DNA from: JBFXEO01 sp050180015
Lineage (GTDB): Bacteria > Bacteroidota > Bacteroidia > Bacteroidales > Tenuifilaceae
DNA length: 20,573 nt
Assembly: GCA_050180015.1 (NCBI GenBank)
Contig: JBFXEO010000026.1
Span: 1-20,573, forward strand
Reading direction: 5' to 3'
Part shown: in pieces, positions 15,701-20,573 of the stretch
How the letters are laid out: each line of letters starts with the position of its first letter
Numbering within the stretch: position 1 is the stretch's first letter
Made by a program: the position numbers and the translations under genes
Notes under the pieces: model-generated
The model's database searches: none
What the model was told of the DNA's origin: nothing
Seen by the model: the letters and a program-made list of their open reading frames with translations, nothing else

Positions 15701-17970
15701 AGTATTGCCACTGTTCCCGTATTTTCGGCATAGGATACCGTGGCAGAACCCGAGGAATCATCCTTACAGCTGATATCTGATTGAGATGAAATCCATCCGT
15801 GAAATACTCTTTCGTCTAGTACATCAAAAGAATTTGAATCTTTACATGCAGTGTTGTCTGTAACAACAATTGTATAATCGCCGCCAACGTTTAATCCAGA
15901 AATATCTTCAGCTGTGGCAACCTCTGATCCGCTTAACGTCCATGAATACGAAGAATAGGTTCCTGAACCTCCGGTTACTGTTATATCTACAGCCCCGTTA
16001 CTGCCTGCTCCCGAAATATTTGTGACAGTACCCGGTATGCTAATTTTAGCAGGTTGGGTTACTGTAATATTACCGGATGTAGAACATCCATTCCCATCGG
16101 TAACCTCTACCGTATAGGTGCCGCTGGAAAGCCCCGTTTGATCTTCCGAATCTATATCATGTCCGTAACCATCAGAAGTTGTCCAGAAATAGGTGTATGG
16201 GGTTATTCCGCCTGCAACTGTAATATTAATTGAACCATCATTCTGACCATAGCATGTTACATTCGTTTTGGAACTTGTAATAGTTAACAATGAGGGTTGT
16301 GTAACAGAGTATGAGAGTATAACGCTATTTGAATTCCCATCGGTAACAGTTACCTGATAGGTTCCCGCACTCAATCCCGTTAACGCAGAATCGGTAGCCG
16401 CAAATGGATTAGAATCCTTTAGCCAGGTGTATGTGTATGGCGGAATCCCAAAGTATGGTGTAACCGTTAACTCTCCATCGTCCCCCCCGTTACAACCAAC
16501 ATTCTTTTTACTGGTAAAAGTTGCCGAAAAATCCCTGTGGTATTTACCGATAAAAAGGTCTTTAAATGAAGTTGCCGAATTTGTTAAAGTATTTGTCCCC
16601 GCCGTTAGTGTTGGTGACATGAAGTAACCACCAAGGTATATATTGTAATCATTATCCAGGCATACGCCTTGTCCCCGATCCTCCAACGTTCCCGAGACAG
16701 AATTTGCCGAAACGGCATTCGATTCCACATCGAAAACAAAATATGCGGCATCATATCCTCCTCCCGAAGTGATAGTCCTTAAATTGAAATTGATGGTGTT
16801 AGAGAAGTATCCCGTGGCAACCAAAATATTATTTAGAATATTAAGGCCATAGCCAACGTCTGCACCAGTGCTTCCAATTGTTTTTTTCCAAAGCAACCGA
16901 CCGTCTAAATTGTATTTGGCGAGGAAAATATCATTAGTTCCAGCAGCCCCAGTATTAAAAAATTGTGAAGACTGTTGTGTTCCCGTACTATCTATTGTGC
17001 CCGTTCCCTGAATGTAGCCAATTAAATATGTGAAATCATCGTATATGGCAACGCTGTTAAGCTGATCATCCGATGTACTACCCCCTTTCCGAACCCATTC
17101 AGCAGATCCATCGGCGGTGTTTGCTTTTATGAGAATAATATCACCCTTTCCAGTTGACGTATAATCAGCACCATCAATTGTGGCTTTATCTAGTAATCCT
17201 CCTCCAACATAAATATAATTATAGTTATCACAAACAATAGATTTAAAAATAGGATTATCTGCCTCATTAGTTCCGGTAATTGGTATTTGCTTTGCCCATC
17301 GAAAAATTCCACTTGAAGTAAGACTTGCCAAGTATAGATCTTGAACATTATCTGCATTTGTGAAATTTGTTCCTGTAGTTCCATCGCCAATGGTTACGCT
17401 TGCACTTTTGAACAGTCCGGCAAGGTATAAATTCCCATCTGTCCCTAATGTGATGGCAGTTACCCTGTCGTTGTTTGTTCCGTAGGCAACTTTTTTAACC
17501 CATTGAATTGCTCCCAGAGAATTGTATTTAGCAACAAAGCCGTCAAACCCGCCGCTGGTTGTAATTGAATATCCACTACCAAAATCACAAGTACCCTTGG
17601 TCCTACCCGATAAATATACATTTTCACTTCCGTCTAAAACTAGTGTTTCCGGATAGTCAACGTCGGAACTTCCCGCAGTTTGCACCCAAAGTACATTCCC
17701 ATCGGAATCGAGTTTTGCTAAAAAAATATCCTGGGCTTCTGATGCAGAACTCGGATAGCCATTGTAAGTAGTTCCACTCAATGTAAAATTTGAAATATAC
17801 GACCCGGTAATGTAAATATTACCGGTTGCAGATAGTTTTACATCATATATATCCAGTTCATTTGATAAGTTAGGGTTTGGTGATTGTGTGAATTGCTTCA
17901 CCCACTGCCAGTTTTGTCCCGATGTTATTAATGAAAATAAAATTAGGACAATCGTTATTAACCTTTTCAT
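12712..17970 (-). CDS. Giant T9SS-secreted adhesin-like protein: beta-propeller, SprB and Ig-like modules
   Basis: The product is 1752 residues. The signal peptide is residues 1-18 (MKRLITIVLILFSLITSG). Residues about 35-480 form a seven-bladed SBBP-type propeller: the GNIYITG-like strand recurs with its Gly at 56, 122, 185, 256, 318, 387 and 447. Seven SprB-type modules follow (about 487-1040), each with a Cys-x-Gly/Asp-Gly opening, a PYTYxW core and GxYxVxVTDxxGC. Ig/PKD-like modules fill about 1040-1660, ending in motifs such as VNPLP. Residues 1674-1752 are a type A T9SS sorting domain (SLYPNPTSGEF, then GLYYLRF and the basic end TRKVILK), which is removed during export. SprB modules occur in gliding and surface adhesins, so attachment to cells, glycans or surfaces is the likely role. 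Two of the Ig-like modules (residues about 1283-1414) are near-identical and GC-rich. It is a single gene with a strong terminator. Confidence 0.92.
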   Translation of the reverse strand: MKRLITIVLILFSLITSGQNWQWVKQFTQSPNPNLSNELDIYDVKLSATGNIYITGSYISNFTLSGTTYNGYPSSASEAQDIFLAKLDSDGNVLWVQTAGSSDVDYPETLVLDGSENVYLSGRTKGTCDFGSGYSITTSGGFDGFVAKYNSLGAIQWVKKVAYGTNNDRVTAITLGTDGNLYLAGLFKSASVTIGDGTTGTNFTNADNVQDLYLASLTSSGIFRWAKQIPITGTNEADNPIFKSIVCDNYNYIYVGGGLLDKATIDGADYTSTGKGDIILIKANTADGSAEWVRKGGSTSDDQLNSVAIYDDFTYLIGYIQGTGTIDSTGTQQSSQFFNTGAAGTNDIFLAKYNLDGRLLWKKTIGSTGADVGYGLNILNNILVATGYFSNTINFNLRTITSGGGYDAAYFVFDVESNAVSANSVSGTLEDRGQGVCLDNDYNIYLGGYFMSPTLTAGTNTLTNSATSFKDLFIGKYHRDFSATFTSKKNVGCNGGDDGELTVTPYFGIPPYTYTWLKDSNPFAATDSALTGLSAGTYQVTVTDGNSNSVILSYSVTQPSLLTITSSKTNVTCYGQNDGSINITVAGGITPYTYFWTTSDGYGHDIDSEDQTGLSSGTYTVEVTDGNGCSTSGNITVTQPAKISIPGTVTNISGAGSNGAVDITVTGGSGTYSSYSWTLSGSEVATAEDISGLNVGGDYTIVVTDNTACKDSNSFDVLDERVFHGWISSQSDISCKDDSSGSATVSYAENTGTVAILWSTGETTFTISGKTAGTYNVDLTDDMGTPGDTGDDQTINVEVTLTQPAAVLQGSIISTPTTCHGGTDGILDLTPSGGTGPYTYQWDTTPVEITQDINNLPVGSYQVTITDSKGCTTLIPGVVSQPDDITFSFNSTQPTCYGGYDGSLSVTGLTGGTPSYSYLWSNTLTSVSINNLKVGNYWLKVNDSNGCTKTQSVYLSQPTDITISHVENKPTCPESKDGSIGLTVSGGTGTKTYFWTGPDIVNATGKDQINLGVGNYEVIVTDANGCTKNYQVILTEENSSPTAGIFSSESDNAICIGDNIIFTATGGNTYEFFLNGSSVQASSTDATYNSTSLVDGDQVHAIVTSSSGCSATSSTITTTVNPLPAVVANANQTVICEGDPVTLTGSGASSYSWDQGVNNGEEFYPSSTQTYTVTGTDANGCINTDQIQVTVNPVPVASVNTTDPLSYCDGDVINTAFSATPADATAYQWLRNGSNISGALYTTYTATQDGLYSVWVSKNGCWTISDDVEIVVNPLPSVSLSDFSPVCIDASPITLDGGLPGGGTYSGGGVTGGTFDPATAGAGTHAVTYSYTDANGCSSAASGDIVVNALPAVSLADLSPVCIDASPITLDGGLPGGGTYSGGGVTGGTFDPATAGAGTHAVTYSYTDANGCSNYVGKDIVVNDLPDATISTTDPTVWCADASVSVNLNVAVADSYQWILNGLDIDGANSHNYVATEAGDYSVRVTSNGCSATGYQVTVSVIDPTVSVSTAQSTTWCSNDEVSVLLEANPSDAESYQWLKDGVTIDGATLSNYTSSEPGTYTVLVIFAGGCNITSEGITLTENPSPVVDIATDTVRINTQSDYTLDAGAGFTSYLWSDNSTAQTLYVDGAMLGEGVFKYWVDVTNEYSCAASDTAVVKVKLWDNVDTDNGWTISLYPNPTSGEFKLYVSGLKNGEYLFSIYSSTGNLILSKTQVIQSGEIMESFNIDKFSKGLYYLRFGKDNHWITRKVILK
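13731..14123 (-). repeat. GC-rich 225-bp tandem duplication inside the adhesin gene
   Basis: Bases 13731-13898 and 13956-14123 are 168-bp copies that differ at only two sites (13741/13966 and 13861/14086). The offset is 225 bp, exactly 75 codons, so the frame is kept. Each encodes a module with PVCIDASPITLDGGLPGGG and ends in SYTDANGC. By hand count the patch is 67-75% GC per 60 bases (13741-13800 and 13801-13860) and 70% between copies (13901-13960), against 40% at 13681-13740 and 43% at 14161-14220. Confidence 0.95.
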
Positions 17971-18186
17971 ATCGGTCTAATTTTTATTCCTGATTTAATT
18001 TTGTCAACTTTTAAGCCATATATATTAAAAGTATGATTATGAATGCAGTATAAATTAACAAGAGAATTCCCGTGTAAAAATAATACCGATTTCGTACATT
18101 CGTAGTATTTAATTACGTATTATTTGGGTAAATGGTTGTTTGTTAAAACTTTTTTTGCAACAGATTGTAATCGGTTCGTCAAAATT

Positions 18187-19083
18187 ATGAGCATAATAAT
18201 TCACATTGGATACCCTAAAACTGCATCAACATGGTTTCAGGACGAGTATTTCCCTAAGATTGAAAATTACGATTATTTGGTTGATAGATGGCTTTTCTAC
18301 AAGCTAATTTTTGAATCGGACAGCCTTTTATATAATCCGGAATTTACCAGAGATCAGGTTAAAAAAAATATAGGAAAGAAAAATTCTATTCTCAGCTCGG
18401 AGCAGCTTACCACATCTCTTGCCTTTGGCTGGCATTCGGGAAATTATTCAATTGCCTGCGCAAAAAAGCTGAAAGAAACATACCCCGGTGCAACCATTGT
18501 AATTTTCATTCGAAGGCAGCAATCCCTTATATCATCAGCATATCAGCAATACTTAAAAAATGGTGGAACTTTCGGGTTAAAAAAGTATTTGTATTCCGGG
18601 GAAGTTTTTGATTTTAACCATTTACATTTCGATAGGTTGATAGCCTATTACGATCAACTGTTTGGTAGCGATAGGGTTAAAGTTTACCTATACGAAGATT
18701 TTAAGGAGGATAACCATACGTTTTTGGAAAAATTTAATGCCGATTTAGGCATTAAGGTTGATTTGAGCAAAGTGTCATTTATACCAGTAAACAAAGGTTT
18801 AAGGGTTGGATTTGTGCCGCTTTTAAGACTGATAAATTATTTTCATAAAAAGCCAATAGGGAAAAAACGATTTGTATTTCATGTGCCGGGCGTAGTTTCC
18901 ATTGCCAAAAAATTGATTAAACATGTAAACGTACTCCCACTATTCGGTAATTATTTGAATGAACGGAGCTTGCTTAGTCCTGGAGATATTGAATATATTA
19001 AAAAATATTATCAAGAATCTAATAACCTTTTGACAAACAGGTTGGGGGTTTGCGATTTAGAACGGTTTGGCTACTTTTTATAA
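18187..19083 (+). CDS. PAPS-dependent sulfotransferase, first of a tandem pair
   Basis: The product is 298 residues and is expected to move a sulfuryl group from PAPS to a hydroxyl on a glycan, lipid or other acceptor. It has no signal peptide and should act in the cytoplasm or at the inner face of the membrane. The 5'-phosphosulfate loop is GYPKTASTW (residues 8-16). The 3'-phosphate site is IFIRRQQSLISSAYQQY, with R109 and S117 eight residues apart as in known sulfotransferases. YLYEDF follows later, as expected. The ATG at 18187 places the P-loop right after the first strand; a TTG 21 codons upstream is less likely. Only 5 bases separate its stop from the next gene, so the two are co-transcribed. 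No PAPS synthesis gene is in the window. The acceptor is unknown. Confidence 0.88.
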   Translation: MSIIIHIGYPKTASTWFQDEYFPKIENYDYLVDRWLFYKLIFESDSLLYNPEFTRDQVKKNIGKKNSILSSEQLTTSLAFGWHSGNYSIACAKKLKETYPGATIVIFIRRQQSLISSAYQQYLKNGGTFGLKKYLYSGEVFDFNHLHFDRLIAYYDQLFGSDRVKVYLYEDFKEDNHTFLEKFNADLGIKVDLSKVSFIPVNKGLRVGFVPLLRLINYFHKKPIGKKRFVFHVPGVVSIAKKLIKHVNVLPLFGNYLNERSLLSPGDIEYIKKYYQESNNLLTNRLGVCDLERFGYFL

Positions 19084-19088
19084 TTAAT

Positions 19089-20012
19089 ATGGACAAGGGA
19101 CCAACAATACTCCATATAGGTTATCCTAAAACTGCCACGAAGTGGTTTCAGGGTAAATTTTATCCTTTTTCTGAGAATGCCCTTTATATCGATAGAGATT
19201 GGCTAACCGACACAATCATCTATCCTGATATTTTTAATTTCGATCCACAAGGTGCATACAGCAATATTTTTAAGCTAGCGGGAGGTAAGCAAATAATTAT
19301 TTGCGATGAGCTGCTGCTCGGCGGGCTTGATATTGGCTACGGCTCGGGAGAATTTATTGAACATATAGCGAATAGGCTGTACGATACTTTTAAAAATTCC
19401 AAGATTGTCATTTTTATACGTAACCAGCATACAATAACGGAATCGATATATAGCCATTACATTAAATCGGGCGGAACGTATTCTGTTAAAAAGTTTTTGG
19501 GATATTCCAAAAGGCTGGGCAAGCATTTTATGAATTACCATCTGTTCAACCCTGCGTATTTGTACTACTGTAACATTGTTGGTTTATATTCAGGAATATT
19601 TGGCAAGGATAATGTTTACGTTTACCTATACGAAGATTTTGCTACAGATCCAAAACTATTTTTAGAAAAATTCTGTGGCGATTTAAATATTGTTAAGCCC
19701 AATGGTCTCGATTATAATGTCCGTTTAAACGCTAAGTTTTCAGGTATTTCATTAAGATTTATGCGTTTTTTTAATTATTTTACAAACAGGAATACCCCAT
19801 TTAAAAATTATTTTGTTGGTTTTCCGGGCCTATACCCGGTGTTAATTTCAACTTGTAATTATATTGATAATCAAAAACTATTCAAGTTCAAACCGTTTAA
19901 GTTAAGTGATTCAACGCATCGGTGGATAGATGAAACTTACAGGAATGAAAATCGAAAGTTGAAGGGATACGTCGATACCGAAAAACTCAAGCAGTACGGT
20001 TATCCACTCTAA
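19089..20012 (+). CDS. PAPS-dependent sulfotransferase, second of a tandem pair
   Basis: The product is 307 residues and is a diverged paralog of the gene just upstream. It keeps GYPKTATKW (residues 11-19) as the 5'-phosphosulfate loop and IFIRNQHTITESIYSHY with R111 and S119 as the 3'-phosphate site. Both proteins share KSGG/KNGG-T then VKKFL/LKKYL, a YVYLYEDF or VYLYEDF block, FLEKF and an end in GYPL or GYFL. The second copy has DELLLGG where the first has SEQLTTS. The ATG at 19089 is chosen because it precedes the loop by ten residues, as in the first copy, and avoids overlap with the upstream gene. The two copies are clearly diverged, which suggests different acceptors or positions. It ends at a hairpin shared with queA. 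Confidence 0.88.
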   Translation: MDKGPTILHIGYPKTATKWFQGKFYPFSENALYIDRDWLTDTIIYPDIFNFDPQGAYSNIFKLAGGKQIIICDELLLGGLDIGYGSGEFIEHIANRLYDTFKNSKIVIFIRNQHTITESIYSHYIKSGGTYSVKKFLGYSKRLGKHFMNYHLFNPAYLYYCNIVGLYSGIFGKDNVYVYLYEDFATDPKLFLEKFCGDLNIVKPNGLDYNVRLNAKFSGISLRFMRFFNYFTNRNTPFKNYFVGFPGLYPVLISTCNYIDNQKLFKFKPFKLSDSTHRWIDETYRNENRKLKGYVDTEKLKQYGYPL

Positions 20013-20014
20013 AC

Positions 20015-20035
20015 AAAAAGGGGCCCAGGCCCCTT
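20015..20035 (-). terminator. Terminator of queA
   Basis: AAGGGGCC (20018-20025) and GGCCCCTT (20028-20035) form a perfect stem. On the minus strand it is followed by TTTTTG. It lies between the convergent ends of queA and the second sulfotransferase gene and may act for both, although the plus strand lacks a T run. Confidence 0.7.
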
Positions 20036-20057
20036 CATCTTTCCGATAAGGATCTAT

Positions 20058-20573
20058 TTAGATAATCAGCATTGCATCGCCATAGGTGCCAAACCGATAT
20101 TTTTCCGAAATAGCCACCCTATAGGCATCGAAAAGCAGGTCATACCCGGCAAATGCAGAAACCATCATTAGTAAGGTTGATAGCGGCAGATGAAAATTCG
20201 TTATGAGCATATTGGGAACGCTGAAATCATAGGGAGGAAAGATAAACTTATTGGTCCATCCGCTGTATGGTTTCAGGTATCCATCGGTGGTTACCGAACT
20301 TTCCAATGTACGGAGCACGGTAGTCCCCACCGCACAAATATTTTTTCTGTTCTGCTTGGCAGTATTTACAATTTCAACGGCCTCTTCGGGAATGTTTATC
20401 TGTTCGGAATCCATTTTGTGCTTTGTTAGGTCCTCCACATCAACAGATCGGAAATTACCTAAACCCACATGAAGCGTAATTTCAGCAAAGTTTAGCCCCT
20501 TTATTTCAAGGCGCTTCAGCAGCTGTTTGCTAAAATGTAACCCGGCGGTAGGTGCGGCAACAGCACCTTCGTG
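20058..20573 (-). CDS. queA: S-adenosylmethionine:tRNA ribosyltransferase-isomerase, C-terminal part
   Basis: QueA moves and rearranges the ribose of SAM onto 7-aminomethyl-7-deazaguanine in tRNA, forming epoxyqueuosine at the wobble base of GUN anticodons. The last 172 codons are present; the 5' part lies past the window edge. The frame is open to base 20573 and reads HEGAVAAPTAGLHFS, then ITLHVGLGNFRSV, CAVGTTVLRTLES, FIFPPYDF and MLITNFHLPLSTLLMMVSAF, the expected order of conserved QueA blocks. The apparent ATG at 20466-20468 is internal (inside LHVGLGNF) and is not the start. Confidence 0.95.
   Translation of the reverse strand, partial: HEGAVAAPTAGLHFSKQLLKRLEIKGLNFAEITLHVGLGNFRSVDVEDLTKHKMDSEQINIPEEAVEIVNTAKQNRKNICAVGTTVLRTLESSVTTDGYLKPYSGWTNKFIFPPYDFSVPNMLITNFHLPLSTLLMMVSAFAGYDLLFDAYRVAISEKYRFGTYGDAMLII

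Noticed and set aside
20250..20472. Plus-strand open frames opposite queA
   Set aside because: The minus strand carries a conserved, in-order set of QueA blocks through the same bases.

Overview
The window comes from a member of the Bacteroidota, probably the class Bacteroidia. Several independent signs agree. The 1752-residue secreted protein carries SprB-type modules and ends in a type IX secretion sorting domain. One lipoprotein has an acidic run right after its lipid-bearing cysteine. Promoters match the Bacteroidota pattern TTG, about 18 bases, TAnnTTTG, and starts lack Shine-Dalgarno sequences. The tRNA gene does not encode CCA. Base composition looks AT-leaning, with one GC-rich patch inside the adhesin gene.

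Layout. Bases 1-1033 (minus) are an IS1182-type transposase broken by an in-frame stop and cut by the window edge. Bases 1166-5431 are mostly housekeeping: kbl (minus), an unrecognised helical protein (plus), a CPBP-family membrane protease (minus) overlapping it tail to tail, and dusB (plus). Bases 5504-7885 hold a lipoprotein M28 peptidase (minus) and a small, probably surface-exposed lipoprotein (plus). Bases 8022-11234 encode an exported 1070-residue protein made almost wholly of short aromatic/proline beta-strand motifs, arranged in a 91-residue higher-order repeat. A tRNA-Ala(GGC) gene (minus) and a TonB gene (plus) follow. A stretch of about 480 bases holds only terminators and two orphan open frames. 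Bases 12712-17970 (minus) encode a mosaic T9SS adhesin-like protein: a seven-bladed propeller, seven SprB modules, Ig-like modules and the sorting domain. Two adjacent sulfotransferase genes (plus) and the 3' part of queA (minus) close the window.

The genes do not form one pathway. Most are single transcription units bounded by clear hairpin terminators. A cell-envelope theme runs through the middle and right part: two lipoproteins, the repeat protein, TonB, the T9SS adhesin and two sulfotransferases that may decorate surface glycans or lipids. The best candidate for something undescribed is the 91-residue super-repeat protein. Second is the GC-rich, freshly duplicated 75-residue cassette inside the adhesin gene.
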